The notes under the pieces: model-generated
What the model was told of the DNA's origin: nothing
Seen by the model: the letters and a program-made list of their open reading frames with translations, nothing else
The model's database searches: none
Source: Saxidomus purpurata
Taxonomy: Eukaryota; Mollusca; Bivalvia; Venerida; Veneridae
NCBI GenBank assembly: GCA_022818135.1
Contig: JAFMSR010000003.1
Span: 10,085,976-10,149,975 of the forward strand
Direction of reading: 5' to 3'
Length of the DNA stretch: 64,000 nucleotides
Program-made: the position numbers and the translations under genes
Shown here: piece by piece, positions 1 through 12,800 of the stretch
How the letters are laid out: every line of letters begins with the position of its first letter
How positions within the stretch are numbered: position 1 is the stretch's first letter

Positions 1-67
1 ATTTGTGCATAACGGTCACGTGGTATTAGGATGGATACGGCGGCAAAATAGAGTGAGGTTTTCATTC

Positions 68-203
68 TAGGCTTGAATTCGCTTCATTCGAGACGTAAAT
101 TTTATTCAAATCAGAAAACAGTAATAGAGAAATTTTAGGCTTGACTTCGCTTCATTCGAGACGTAAATTTTATTCAAATTAGAAAACAGTAATAGAGAAA
201 TTT
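68..203 (+). repeat. 68-bp direct tandem duplication
   Basis: Two copies (68-135 and 136-203) beginning TAGGCTTGA and ending GTAATAGAGAAATTT, differing at a few positions only. Confidence 0.9.
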
Positions 204-1348
204 TAAGACGCACTGGATTTTATACAGATTTAGTTCTATTAAAAGCTGAATGATGTTATAATTTATGTCATATAATTATAATGTTTTGTACAAATAATAT
301 TATGTTCTACGAATAATATATGCTTGCTAGAACACAATCCGTAGTCCTATATTCGGAGGAATGGACGATTAAATTCGCTCAGCCAGGAGTGCATTTGGTT
401 TCCAGGTCGTACCGTCTATACCTTGAACGAGGTTGGTGGACCCAATAAGCACGATAACAAAAGCATTTGGTTTGACAACACCATCGTCGAGTGCGGTTAA
501 ATCAAACACTCTCCGTGTTACGGACACACGTTTTTTTCCTCCATAAAAGAAACTATAAAATACAATGAGGTTTCGTTTCGTGGACGGCTGCCATTCTGTA
601 GATGAATATACAACACAATCTCCGTGGTTTCAGTGGTGAATATTTGAACTCCACCTACCTACAGACTTTGTTGAAGCATGCAAACATGAATTACACTTAC
701 ATGTATATGTTGGAATTGGATAGAAAAGAAATGATAAGTGTATTATCGAAATACAATCATTGTATGTTTGTAAAAAGAAATTCCTCCAACAATAAAGCCT
801 ATCGAAGTCTTGCCCACTGCAACATTGTGTAATGTTATTTGTGTGTAGGTACGTTAAGACCAACATATTGTGTTGATAGTTATAAATTACATACGTACTT
901 AAGTTATTAACCCATTTAAGAAAAACTGAAAACGCACTTAGTATTCTATTGTCTGTTCTCATTCTCACTAAATAGGTTTGTGGGTAAATGAAATTTGAAA
1001 TTATCGTATTACAAATCAAGTAAAATGACCCAATAAAAAAGACCGAAAAACAAATACTGCCGACCGAAAAACGGCTTGTTTTTCTGTAGATAATATATCG
1101 CTAGTTGTGATTGACTATTTACAAATTCCTTCATTTATTTTAAACTAAAATAATAAATGATACATTATCTTTTGAAAAAAAGTTGTTTTCGGTCTGCATA
1201 AACTATTTTTCGGTCCCTTTTCATTCTTTTTCAGTCTTATTCAGTCTTTTTCAGTTGTTTTCGATAATTCTATGCACCCTGTATTAGGTCTTTTTCGGTT
1301 GTTTTCGGTAATTAAGCACCCTGTATTATCCAGTCAGATCATCCAATC
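204..1348. other. No gene seen
   Basis: Short overlapping frames only, with no homology or splice support. 1040-1320 has several near-repeats of TTTTCGGTCTTTTTCAGT. 350-620 is less AT-rich than its surroundings, but I recognise no RNA or protein in it. Confidence 0.6.
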
Positions 1349-1429
1349 AATGTTATGTTATGTTATGTTATGTTATGTTATGTTCTGTTCTGTTCTGTTC
1401 TGTTCTGTTCTGTTCTGTTCTGTTCTGTT
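1349..1429 (+). repeat. Pentanucleotide microsatellite, TTATG then TTCTG
   Basis: About six ATGTT/TTATG units change abruptly to about nine TTCTG units. Any open frames here are by-products of the repeat. Confidence 0.95.
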
Positions 1430-1895
1430 ACTGGGTTATTCAAAAAGTTATCGCGATTTACGATATGCTCCAGCATTACCCAATAGTAATTCAGTGCTGT
1501 GACACTTTTTTCTTGCCATATAAGCTAATAAACCAGTGTCTTAAAGTTATTAAAATATAATCTAAAAGAAATGCCACATAGGTTACTTGCATCTTTTTAA
1601 GATAATTTGAATTGCTTGGTGTAATTGATTTTTTCACACCACATCGTACCATCGCGTTATTTACAATAGCGTGATAATCAGTAAAATGTAATTAAATGAA
1701 AAAGAGAAAAGACATGATAATCAATTAACACTTGCCTTTCCAGACCATTCTGTTGGAAAGAAATTTTATATGAATCTAAACATTTTAGTCTGTATTAAAC
1801 TATCAAGAATTTGACACCATTTCAGAAACGCAACGATGAACAACAGATTAATGCTGGCTGTGTAGGTGGTTTAGGTGGTATAGGTTGCGGCTATA

Positions 1896-2003
1896 AGGTA
1901 ATAAATACAATAAAGTTATACACTATTATGATTCTTTCTCCGAGTCTATGAGGTAATAAATACAATAAAGTTATACACCATTATGATTCCTTCTCCGAGT
2001 CAG
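1896..2003 (+). repeat. 55-bp direct tandem duplication
   Basis: AGGTAATAAATACAATAAAG to CTCCGAGTC occurs at 1896 and again at 1951 with two or three differences. Confidence 0.85.
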
Positions 2004-2035
2004 TAGATTATTTCATTATCTGCAAGTGTTACGTA

Positions 2036-2600
2036 GACCTTTGAGGTAGGGACGTGGGTGTTGTACACGACACTTCGTCTTGATGTGCGATGCTATTTGC
2101 GCGATATGAAATCCTTCATTGCATGACAAAGTTACAGTCCAGACACGAATGTGTGCATAATATAGAGATTCTATCACCTTTAAACTCCAAGGGTGACCTT
2201 GACCTTTTAGGAAGAGACGTTGGTGTTGTACACGACACGTCGTCTTGATGTACTGAATAGTTTTGCCAAATTATTTTAAAATCCTTCAATGCATAAAAAA
2301 TATAGTCCGGACACGAATGTGTGCATACATATATATATAGTTTGTATAACCTTTAAACTCAATGTGTGACACTGACCTTTGGGGTATGGTCGTGGTTCTT
2401 GCACACGACTACTCGTCTTGATATGCTGAACAGTTGTGCCAAGTTATTTTAAAATCTTTCAATGCATGAAAACGTTACACTCCGGGTGCATGTATACAGG
2501 ATTCTATTACCTTAAGTGTGACCTTGGTCTTTGAGGTCGAGACGTGGGTCTTGCATGCGACATGTCGTATTGATGTGCTGAACATTTCGCTAAACCCTTA
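2036..2600 (+). repeat. Imperfect tandem repeat, four ~165 bp units
   Basis: Units are anchored on GACCTTTGAGG-like text plus GACGTGGGTGTTG and ACGACACTTCGTCTTGATGT at about 2036, 2200, 2371 and 2527. The interior of each has a GTCCAGACACGAATGTGTGC block. An inverted relative occurs at 42230-42680. Confidence 0.7.
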
Positions 2601-3088
2601 AAACGTTTACATAGTTTTCATAATGTTTAGAAAGTATGTATACCTTTACAAAAAGAAATGCCACTTAATAAAATAAAATGTCTTCCCAAATATCAATTTT
2701 TGAACGTGGTTACAGCGTAGATCACAAAAAGTTGTTTGCATCTTCCACACTATTCCCTGCTTGAAGAAACCATGTCAAGGACTTTTGTATGTTTCTTCAA
2801 ATTAATTTTACGCCAATAGGAGGTTATATCCTGTATATGATACAAATAATGGTCATAAAAATGACACAAATAAAGGAATCATTTAAGTATTTAATTCTAA
2901 TGGCACTACATTACAGTAATTTGTTCGTGATAGTTATGTTTTTTGACAAATTCTTAGCATCAATTGTCTGTATTTTTTATTGTCTTACACTATTTGTAAA
3001 AAAATATTATTTATATGATCTTATCCCTGAATAAAATCAAATACCGGTATCTGTGACGCGGTACCCTCAAAAAGAAAGAAATAAAGAG

Positions 3089-4922
3089 AACAAGAGGGCC
3101 ATGATGGTCCTATATTGCTAACCTGAGTACATGTACCAGTGCACATACCTAAGGAAGTCACTGGTTGCTAGTGGTTGTTAATGAAGTCACTTGTTCCAAG
3201 GGGAAGTCATCACTAGGGGAAATCAGTGGTTGCTAAGAAAGTCACCGGTTGCTAAGGAAGTCAGTTACTTGGTAAGACATATAGGAACTCATTGCAAGCT
3301 AGGTTTCTACTATAACTCTGTATAAAGACAAGGGGCCCCCACGGGCGTGGTAAATTTTGACCCAAGGGAATGATTTGAACAAACTTAATACAGGACTACT
3401 AGACAATGTTACACACCAAATATCTAACCTCTAGGCCTTGTGATTTTGGAGAAGATTTTTTTTATATTTTGTCTTTACCAAGTAAACTTCTGGGCAGGGT
3501 CAATTTTGACCCTGGGGGCATGATTTGAACACACTTTAAAGAGGTTCACTAGACACTGTTCCACACTAAATATTTAGACTGTAGACCTTGTGGTTTCGGA
3601 GAAGATTTTTTTAAAGGTTTTCCTATATATGTCTATGTAAAACAAGTGATCTCCTGGGCGTGGCCAATATTGACCTCAGGGGCATGATTTGAAAAAACTT
3701 TATAGAGGTCCACTAGACACTGTTACATACAAAATATCTTTGCCGTACACCTTGTGATTTCGGAAAAGAAGATTTTAAAATGTTTTCTATATGTCTATGT
3801 TAAACAATTGACCCCCTAAGCAGGATCAATATTGACACCAGAGGCATGATTTGAACAAACTTGGTAGAGTTTCACTAGACAACGCTAAATATCTTAGCTC
3901 TATGCCTTGTGGTTTTGGAGAAATTTAAGTTCTTCCTATAGACTAGATGGGTGTTCAGTAGAACACTTGTGTCGCCCTCTTATGCTTTGTCAGAATAACC
4001 AACAATTTTGTGACAAAATCTAAGTGTAAAAAGGGGCATAACTCTGTCAAATATGACCTTGACCAACAAACTTTGGCGGCATCATGACCCTTATGTCATA
4101 AGCAATACAATTTGAAATTTGATGAAGAAATCTGAAGAAATGGCGAAGTTATAGCCAACATTAAGTTTTCGTGACAAAATCTAAGTACAAAACGGGGCAT
4201 AACTCTGTCAAATAAGACCTTGACCTACACAATTTGGTGGCATCATGACCCTTATGTCATAAGCAATACAATTTGAAAGTTTGATGAAGAAATCTTAAGA
4301 AATGGCAAAGTTATAGCCAACGTTAAGTTTTCGTGACAAAATCTAAGTACAAAAAGGGGCATAACTCTTTCAAATATGACCTTGACCTACAAAATTTGGT
4401 GGCATCATGACCCTATTGTCATAAGCAATACAATTGTAAAGTTTGATGAAGAAATCTGAAGAAATGGCAAAGTTACAGCCAACATTAAGTTTGTGTGACG
4501 GACGGACGGACGGACCGACAAAGCGATCCCTATGTATCGCCTTTTCTCCGAAAGGGCGACACAAAAACCATGTGGAATCAAGTGACCCCCATGGTCAATT
4601 TGTACCCAGGGGTCATGATTCAAACAATCTTGGTTGAGGTGCACTAGGCAATGCTACATGCCAAATATCTAAACCTTGTGGTTTAGAGAAGAATTTTAAA
4701 GTTTTTCCTAGTTGTTGCCATAGCAACCAGTATTTTGCATGGAATGAAATTCTTTGATCACTTATGGTAGAACTTCACAAGGAACATCCCTGCCAAGTTT
4801 CATCAATTGGTTTCAGAGGAGATGGCGTTCGAAGTAAAAGTTGACGGACAGACGGACGGACGGACTACAGACAATATTCCGTCCTAAAAGCTCACCCTGG
4901 CACAAAATGTCAGGTGAGCTAA
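3089..4922 (+). mobile_element. HINE/pearl-like tandem-repeat element, family A, copy 1
   Basis: It begins AACAAGAGGGCCATGATGG and ends with the hairpin GCTCACCCTGGC..GTCAGGTGAGC followed by TAA. Between them are four or more imperfect ~150-170 bp units, each with a TCAATTTTGACCC-type block and a CACTAGACA block. A GACGGACGGACGG stretch (4853-4866) precedes the hairpin. This order is that of non-autonomous Helentron-type elements of bivalves. It is interrupted by another element at about 3951-4568. Confidence 0.75.
3951..4568 (+). mobile_element. HINE-like element, family B, nested in family A
   Basis: It starts near GTGTTCAGTAGAACAC then TTGTGTCGCCCTC, and ends with ACGGACGGACGGACCGACAAAG and the hairpin TCGCC..GGGCGACAC. 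Three ~170 bp units repeat the block GTGACAAAATCTAAGTACAAA and the block TGACCTTGACCTAC. Family A sequence resumes on both sides, so the insertion is younger than its host. Confidence 0.7.
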
Positions 4923-6247
4923 ATCACTTAAACGTTTGGGTTAAGGAGCTCATACCGACTTGCCGCAAGCAGCGTCCAAAAATTGAAGACAGGTAAGTTA
5001 GTGACCTCTTATTACCCGTCTAAGTATATTTCTAAATGCAAACTTACCAAAATGATGAATTATCATGTAAAACAAACGATTTTCTGATGTTGTGTTTGGG
5101 AAAGTGACGTCACTATGTTTATAACGTTACGTCATAAGTAATTCACGAGAGTCATCTGACATAGAAGGTGCCAGACCGGTTTTTCCGACATGGGCAAAAT
5201 CACCGAAATGCTAATCCGATACGCAAGAATAATTTTTCTTACTCCGTTATTGACGTAACGTCGTTTATGATTGGTTACGTCATTTAAATTTGAGATTATT
5301 TTGTTTATAGCAACAAAACAATAACAATTGGGATTATCATTTATGTTAAACCACATACTGGATTCCTACCAGTTGTCGGGCGCTACCAGATCTTCGGGCG
5401 TTTTTATGTTTCATACCGCATAGGCTTTATACCGTACTCAAGGTCCTACATTACGCAACCGTGTCACTGGGACGATTGTTTTTTCGGTGTAAGTGACTAA
5501 ATAGGAAACTCAAACTTCTCATATTCGTTAAATATCCCGCTTAATTCACTTCTCTATTGTGTTACTATTTATAACATAAGCTGCCAGCAGTTGGGGCTTT
5601 TCCGATTTTATTGCGCATGCGCTGAGATAAAAGCAGGGGTTCAGTTTGTTAAGGTACACTGAATATCGATATTGCAGAAAATGTGAACGAAACTATGTCA
5701 GGTATATAATTATTTGAATAAAAATGTGTAAAAGTAAGTATACTCAAGAAATACAATTTTAACATAAATAGACCCTGTAACGGATGTGGCGTAATATAAA
5801 ATCAATATTACGTAAGTAGTTTTAAACACGGTGATAAACAGTTGTCAGAATTGGTCGAGTTGTTACGATTAGGGTTTATCACCCACGCGAACAGTGTTCA
5901 AGGCTCACAAGACGCTTATTTTTTATTTTGGCTTCCCATTTTTTTCTTTTTTTAAGGATCAGCATGAGAAAGAAAAATCATTTCTGTTCATATTCCATCC
6001 TTCTGAACATGAACACTACAAATGTAAATAATGCAAGTTAAATGGTGTGTATCTTGAATGGAATATACTTATATTTATTGGGGTTTTTTCGTACATGTAT
6101 TTAAAATAGTAAAACAAGCACTAAACATCTTTGTTGGGAATAGTGCTTTGCACAAAGTTGAGTGCCCGATAATTGGTTGCCCGATGTGGCTTTAAAGAGA
6201 GAAATTGTACCCCTTTTCTGGCCTCATTTATAAACAAGCTGTGGACG
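4923..6247. other. No gene seen
   Basis: Intergenic. CTGGATTCCTACCAGTTGTC at 5359 is an inverted partial match to AACTGGTAGGAATCCGG at 6370, so a repeat may span 5350-6540. Several TGACGTAACGTC/ACGTCA words lie at 5105-5285. Confidence 0.5.
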
Positions 6248-6536
6248 CAGTCGCTAAACTGACAAGTTTATAATGTCATCACAATACCTAAGTTTATCTT
6301 TGGAAAATTTCATAGGTTTACTAGTATTTGTTGCTACAATAAATACAAAAATGTTCATTTTCCGCTCGAGAACTGGTAGGAATCCGGTAGCTGAAAAAGT
6401 TGACACCCTTCCCAGTCGCTAAACTGACAAGTTTTAATGTCTCACTCCTAAGTTTATCTTTAAATTTCATGGTTCCAGTTTTGTTCAATCTTTATTTTCC
6501 CCCAGACTGGTAGCGCTGAAAAGTTGACACCCTTAC
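6248..6536 (+). repeat. Imperfect tandem duplication, second copy thinned
   Basis: Copy 1 (6248-6410) and copy 2 (6413-6536) share CAGTCGCTAAACTGACAAGT, CCTAAGTTTATCTTT and GTTGACACCCTT. Copy 2 lacks many one- to five-base pieces spread along its length. Confidence 0.65.
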
Positions 6537-6621
6537 ATAGAATTTGCGTTTATATAGTTGCAAAAATTGAACGGCATTTTAATTATCACATTTAAACATA
6601 CTGTGCGTTAGAAAAGGGTTA

Positions 6622-6772
6622 GCTATTTTGTGATTTTGATATTTTTGACCGTATATACGGTTGAATGGTCGCAAACAGTTTTAACAGCTCCGGCTAAAGC
6701 TGTCGCCGTCGCAAATACTCGCAACCATTAAAAACCATATATACAGTCGCAAATATCAAAATTACAAAACAG
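6622..6772. repeat. Foldback element
   Basis: ATTTTGTGATTTTGATATTTTTG at the left is mirrored by CAAATATCAAAATTACAAAAC at the right, with CCGTATATACGGTT and AACCATATATACAG inside. The length of about 150 bp and lack of coding are MITE-like. Confidence 0.6.
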
Positions 6773-6840
6773 TTATTCATATAGTTTTCGTTACTTAGTG
6801 AACACCCTATAAACAAATCACCGTGTTTTTATAACCTGTG

Positions 6841-6900
6841 TATAGTGACTCCCTGCGTATAGCAACTCCCTGTGTATAGTGACTCCCTGTGTACAGTGAC
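6841..6900 (+). repeat. 17-bp tandem repeat, 3.5 copies
   Basis: Units TATAGTGACTCCCTGTG with minor variants at 6841, 6858, 6875 and a partial at 6892. Confidence 0.8.
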
Positions 6901-6902
6901 TT

Positions 6903-9144
6903 TTTTATCATCTGCCTTGGAAGGTCACTGTACACAATCTTTACATCATTGTTAATAATATAGAATGAAATGCAATTAAAATGGTGATTTTCGTTTTTTT
7001 TTCAGCTATCCGGAAAACAAGCATAGAATATTTACACAACACTAATGGCTTTACGCTTCAGCACATTCATGGCATTCTCTTAAAATTGACATGTTCTTTA
7101 TTACTGTAAATGAAGTGTTCCTTGCATAACTTGACTTCCTGTTTTATTTGAATTCTTTGTTTGAATGACTTTGATCTTCATTTACATTTACAAAATACTG
7201 GATTATATTCGTGGTGATTGGCACATGTGCTCTTTGAATATTTACTTAATGACCTGGCTTTCCTTCCTACCTGTATCATGTAAACATGCATCTATAATAA
7301 TCAGAATTTTTATTTTTTCATATAGCCTTAATTAAATGCCACAGATTTCATAGTCAATTGAGGCATTAAATGATTAAAGCACTGGAAAAGAGGCGGGTTT
7401 GGGCTGGAAATAGCTCCTTCAGACTTTTCTAATTTACTCCGCTCAAAAAAAAATATAGAAATGGAAATAATATCAGTAAAATCCCGCGATGAAAAGATTT
7501 GTTTAAGAACCTAAATATTATTTTTGATTACGTCAAGAAGTCTTAGAATACCCTCACCTTGCTTTCCTTAAAAAGGCAGAAATTCGGTAACAGAAACAAT
7601 GTTTTGATTCCGGAGCAAACTGTGAATGAAAACGTCGTCACCACAGCGTCAAACCCACGTAACTTGTACAGTTAAATTAACGGACATTTAAATCGATTGG
7701 CTGCTTTGTTAGGTTCTGAATCTGCGTCTTCTGCATAATGTCGTCGGTATTCTTTTTATGTTTTATGTTTAGATGATTAAAATAAAATGTTTGTTAATAT
7801 AGTTATGTTGATATCTTGCTGGTTGCCGAATAGGGGTTTCCAACGTACTTTATGCTGTTTTACACATTACCCCCCACCCAAAAAAGCCCCGTACGTGTTA
7901 CGACGTTTAAAAAATCGTTAGAATCATTCATTCTTGGTGCTTTATATAGTTCCGTCGGAGGCCTGCAAAATCGGCCGCCGAATATTCCCAGGACCTCGGA
8001 AGCTCAAACCCCTTAATTAGTCCAAGAACTTATTTTCTATATTTTAAATGCTGCATTCTTTTTCATGTAGACATACTGCAAATTTTTGTACGCTTCAGTT
8101 TTTCTTTACTTTCTGAAAATATTGAGAAAACCATTTTGTTATCGAGTCCATGAAAAGCATTGTAATCACTTCTCAGGCTATTATTATTATACATGTTTCT
8201 ATTTAGTGCTTGTACATGTAATATACACATTTTATGTTAATCAGATTTTTCTTTGTTGTTTCTCAATCAGTAATTGCTTGAGCTTTTTTGCTATATCCTG
8301 ATGTTAAAATTGAACCCAACAGTTGTTTCGTTTGATGATCAGCAATCACATTGAACTGTTATACAATTAGACTATTTTCAAAACATCTGAACTAAAATGT
8401 ACATGCAATATAAATAATGCATCGCTTTTTAAAAGTATCTTTCTTCATATTAAAAACAGGAAAGTGAAGTGATATTTGAAATTCTATAAAGAATTTATCT
8501 TCTTGTCAAATTTTATTGGAAACCAATAAAAGTCAGATTTTTATTATTCCACAGAGAACTTGGTACATTTGTTAGGAAACTTTTAGAAACAAAATAAAAC
8601 ATCAAATAAAATTGACTTTGTCATGCTGAATATCCGCATTTTATCCTAAAGGTTTCTCTTGACTTTATATCATTCACATAAATTCTTAATAAACTGACAC
8701 AATGTATAAATAGATCATTTATTTCAAAACATAAAGTATAAAAGTATTGTGGAATATGTTCGGCATTCTGTTATTATAAGATATTGCAGATTATTGAGCA
8801 CTACCCGCTAATTGAACATTGACAGAGCCATAACCAATCAATGAACACCTATGAACTCACATAACTTTGACATCCTGTCTTATTTTCCTTCCCTTGCTGC
8901 CCTTGTAGATGCCCCTTCAGTCCTTTGATTTCACCCACAGACTTAACTTCAAGATACAAAAATCTTTTAAAATCCTTGGAGAAAGATTTCTCAGTATCTT
9001 AAGATTTTCCTTACATTAAATGATTATGTCAGATCCTTTTACATGCAATATTTTAAATTTCAAAATACAAATTATAATCTTCTGGTAGTGAAGTGCTCAA
9101 ACACAGACTACTACACCCTAAACTCAATACTCCCTGCCCCTTTT
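6903..9144. other. No gene seen downstream of YJU2
   Basis: AT-rich DNA with no credible coding frame. The right part may be YJU2 3' UTR, depending on which polyadenylation signal is used. Confidence 0.5.
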
Positions 9145-9150
9145 TTTATT
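9145..9150 (-). terminator. Possible YJU2 polyadenylation signal
   Basis: AATAAA on the minus strand, 245 bases beyond the YJU2 stop. It is a plausible 3' end, but other AATAAA hexamers lie farther along (for example near 8725), so the site actually used is unknown. Confidence 0.35.
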
Positions 9151-9395
9151 CCAGAATATTTTTTGTTTCCATCATTGTCTCCATCTTCTCACTTTTATAG
9201 CAACCATTGTTACAGTACAGGTAACATGCTAATTTCATTCAATACAGCAAGAATTAGTTTCACAACATACAGGTTTGCTTTTTCAGGATGTGCCAATGTT
9301 GCATACTCAAAATCAATACCTACATTTACAGGTTCAGATAAATAAAACAGTTATTACACAAACTTGCACAGGAAATTCCTCTTCTGTGCAACTTA

Positions 9396-9863
9396 TCATG
9401 TGGAGTCACTGTCATCGGAGTCAGAATAATCGCCGAGCAATCCTAGGGCTGAAGACTTGTTTCCTACTGCATTTGTACTTGAACTAGAGGGGGTTGCATT
9501 CAAACCTACAGATAGGCTAGTTGCTTTCATCTCTACAACTTTAGCATCCTCTGCTGACTTGTCAGATTCTGCAATAATTTTACCTGAATCATGTAAATCT
9601 GACTCCTTTCCTTTACTAGACTGATTTTTAGAAGCACTATTCCTTACTCTGTCTTCTACACCATTTGTATCAGTTAAATCCACACTGTCTGTCGTTTGTC
9701 CATCACTTTCTGTTGTAGGAGATACTACAGTGGAAGACACTGATGGTAGGGCTGATGGCTTCTTTCTCACTACTAAGCCTTTCAGTTTTTGCCTAGATGA
9801 TAGACCTCCAACACTTTTCTGCCAAGATTTCTGTGGTTGTTGTGACACCTGACTTTTAGAGTC
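9396..9863 (-). CDS. YJU2: YJU2 exon 7 (C-terminus and stop)
   Basis: Acceptor TTTGCAG. It encodes 155 aa from [17 protein letters not shown] to the acidic end [11 protein letters not shown], then TGA at 9398-9396. [12 protein letters not shown] followed by LKGLVVRKK is the conserved C-terminal motif (vertebrate VWEQSVGSL...LVVVKK). The middle is Ser/Thr/Asp-rich and probably disordered. Confidence 0.94.
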   Translation of the reverse strand, partial: DSKSQVSQQPQKSWQKSVGGLSSRQKLKGLVVRKKPSALPSVSSTVVSPTTESDGQTTDSVDLTDTNGVEDRVRNSASKNQSSKGKESDLHDSGKIIAESDKSAEDAKVVEMKATSLSVGLNATPSSSSTNAVGNKSSALGLLGDYSDSDDSDST

Positions 9864-12800
9864 CTGCAAATGAATATTAGGTTATGAATTAACAAGATAA
9901 ATACTCCATTTTAATAACAAGAGGGCCAAAATGGCCCTATATCACTCACCTTGGTACAAGTCAACTTGCCTGGTGGAAGATCACTATACCAAATAGGTTT
10001 TCCTATTATACGCCTTTGTAAAACAAGTGACCCCCCCCCCCCCGGCAAGGTCAATTTTGACCCCAGGGGCATAATTTGAACAAACTTTTAAGAGGTCTAC
10101 TAGGCAATGCTACATGCCAAATATCTAAGCTCTAGGCCTTGTCGTTTCAGAGAAAAAGATTTTTTAAGTTTTTCCTATATAAGCCTATGCAAAACTAAGT
10201 GACCCCCGGTGCGGGGTCAATTTTGACCCGGGGGTCATGATTTGAACAATCTTGGTAGAGGTCCACTAGACAATGCTACATGCCAAATATCTAAGCTCTA
10301 GGCCTTGTGGTTTCAGAGAAGAAGATTTATAAAGTTTTTCTTATATAAGCATTTGCAAAACTAACTGATCACCACCTCAGGGTCAATTTTGACCTGGGGG
10401 TCATAATTTGAACAATCTTTGTAGAGGTTCACTACACAATGCTACATGCAAAATATATAAGCTCTAGGCCCTGTGGTTTCAGAGAAGAAGATTTTTAAAG
10501 TTTTTCCTATATAAGCCTATGCAAAACTAAGTGACCCCCGGTGCGGTCCTATTTGAGTTCTGCATGGAATGGAATTCTTTGAACAATTTTGGTAGAGCTT
10601 CATGCAAGGAACATTCCTGCATAGTTTTATCAACATTGGCCTAGTGGTTTCAGAGATGTCATTTGAATCAAAATGTTGACGGACGACGGACAGTCATCAA
10701 TCAGAAAAGCTCACTCTGGCATAGCCAGGTGAGCTAAAAACTAATGGACTTTGGACCACAGTGATGAAAATTTCTGGTTCAAGTTGATAGACCAGTACTA
10801 CACGTCTTTTCCTCTCCAATAAGATCCTAGGCCCAGGTAGTAACTTATTGGCATTAACGACTAAACCGAGGTGGTTTCCAAAACTATGTCACAAAATGTG
10901 TCTTTTTAACATACAGAAACTGCTCGTCAATATGAAAGAATAATTAAGTTATCTTGGAAATTCAGTATGTTCTGATTACCACTTATAGAGTTCCTTAATA
11001 TTACTAACAACCTCTACATGCAGCTTGCAGACTTAAAATTTTGCTTTTATTCAATCTTTGGGTTTAATATTCTTTTCAACAATGTTTCAACTTTTTCAGG
11101 TGGGCAGATTACTTAATCATCATTCTTAGGAAGGACCAGTACTATAGTAGATTCCTATCCTCCATAAAATGCTGCCGTTACAAGAGTACATGGACAACCC
11201 ACGGCCGTCAATCAATGAGAGGTCACAGTTATTTCAAGTCAGTGGCTCTAACTGGTCGGGAAAAGAAGTGATCTTTGCACTCTTGAAATGAAATCTGCAA
11301 AACGTGTTAATTCAGACAACTTTAAGTTAAGCACACATTAATGCTGCCATCCTGAATTCTATCACTCAAGACTTAACTTTACACAAATGCCTGAATTTAT
11401 CCAAAATGGTATTTAATATGATAAAATACAAAAACAAGTTGAAATATAAAATTCTATTAACAACAGAATTAGAACATACCAGTACACATCCATGCCAACC
11501 CCTTTATTTGACTGCAATTACAAATTGCCGAGGAAGATGTGCACCCTGCACAATGGATGACCAAACTGATAACACCAGAGAAAACACCAAACCGTGACAA
11601 CTTTTGGTGGGAAATCTTACGCTTGATTGCACTGCCAATCACACAACAGACAAAGGGATGTAACTCATGAGAATCATCAAGTAAATGACAACGCAGTTGC
11701 TTCCCTTATAAAAGCCTGAAAATACCGCTTGGTTACATTAATACCTCAGCAAGAATATCTGTTGGTTTACTGTCTGAAGACGATGTTGTGATTGTTGTTG
11801 TGAGTTTTTTCTTTACTGGACCGTCTTCATCACTGTCCGAGTCATTCAGTCTCTTTACAACCATTTTACCTTGCCCTCCAAATATATCTCTGTAAACAAA
11901 CGTTATCTGATGAAAAAACTGTTAACTCTTATTTAAATACGTAACTTCTATTACATTTTACAGAGCAATGTTCACACTTTCATACCTGTGAACCCTACCG
12001 TTTCTTGCGGTATACTACCGGAATTCAAAGATAAAAATAATCTCCCGGTGGGAGATGCCATTCTACCGTAAATTTAAACTTTATAGATAATGATCAAATT
12101 GACCTTTAACCCAGACTGTAAACAAAATATTGACAGATTTTCCAATTTGTGCAGACTGATTTATCAATATCTCCAATAAATCGTATACCAGTCTGCCACC
12201 TGTTATCGGTGAATTTCATAGCGTGTCAGATTTTCACACATTTATGATGGGGATTATAGCTGTTAATTGGTGTCTGTACCCATCAAAGGGTCATTTTCTT
12301 TTGGATTGTGGCTAAGTAGGCAAAGTTGTAAATCAAAGTCAATCAAATTAATTAATCACAGGATGTAAATATACTGGCTCTAGGACTGAACAAAACACAG
12401 GTACAAGGCTGGAAAATTGGATGATCATTACCTGGTCATTTCTAAATCCATTTTCATTTTCTATATACAATATAAGAAATTATGACAACCAAGCCAATAT
12501 TTTAAATCTAATGTTATTTTCCATAATATATTTTTGCATATTTTTAAATCCTACTTTCTCTTTCATGAGTTACATTATATTGTGAACAGAAAATAAAGTA
12601 GGTTTAACAAGAGCTGTCCATAAGACAGCAAGCTCGACTATTGTGGGTGTTTGCTAATAAAACAAAACTTTTATCAGTATAATAGCAAAACAAAATTCTG
12701 CTAACTATTAAGTATAAACTAGGAAAGTTGAATCATAAAAAAGGTCAAAATCTATCACTATATATTTAATTTTTGGTTAATTAACTGTTTGATACAAAAT

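Noticed and set aside
1272..1560. Cys/Ser/Phe-Leu-rich frames over the pentanucleotide repeat
   Set aside because: Translation of a microsatellite; no coding support.
4370..4644. Both-strand frames across the GACGGACGG stretch
   Set aside because: They lie in tandem-repeat element sequence; the Arg/Pro/Ser-rich peptides come from the ACGG repeat.
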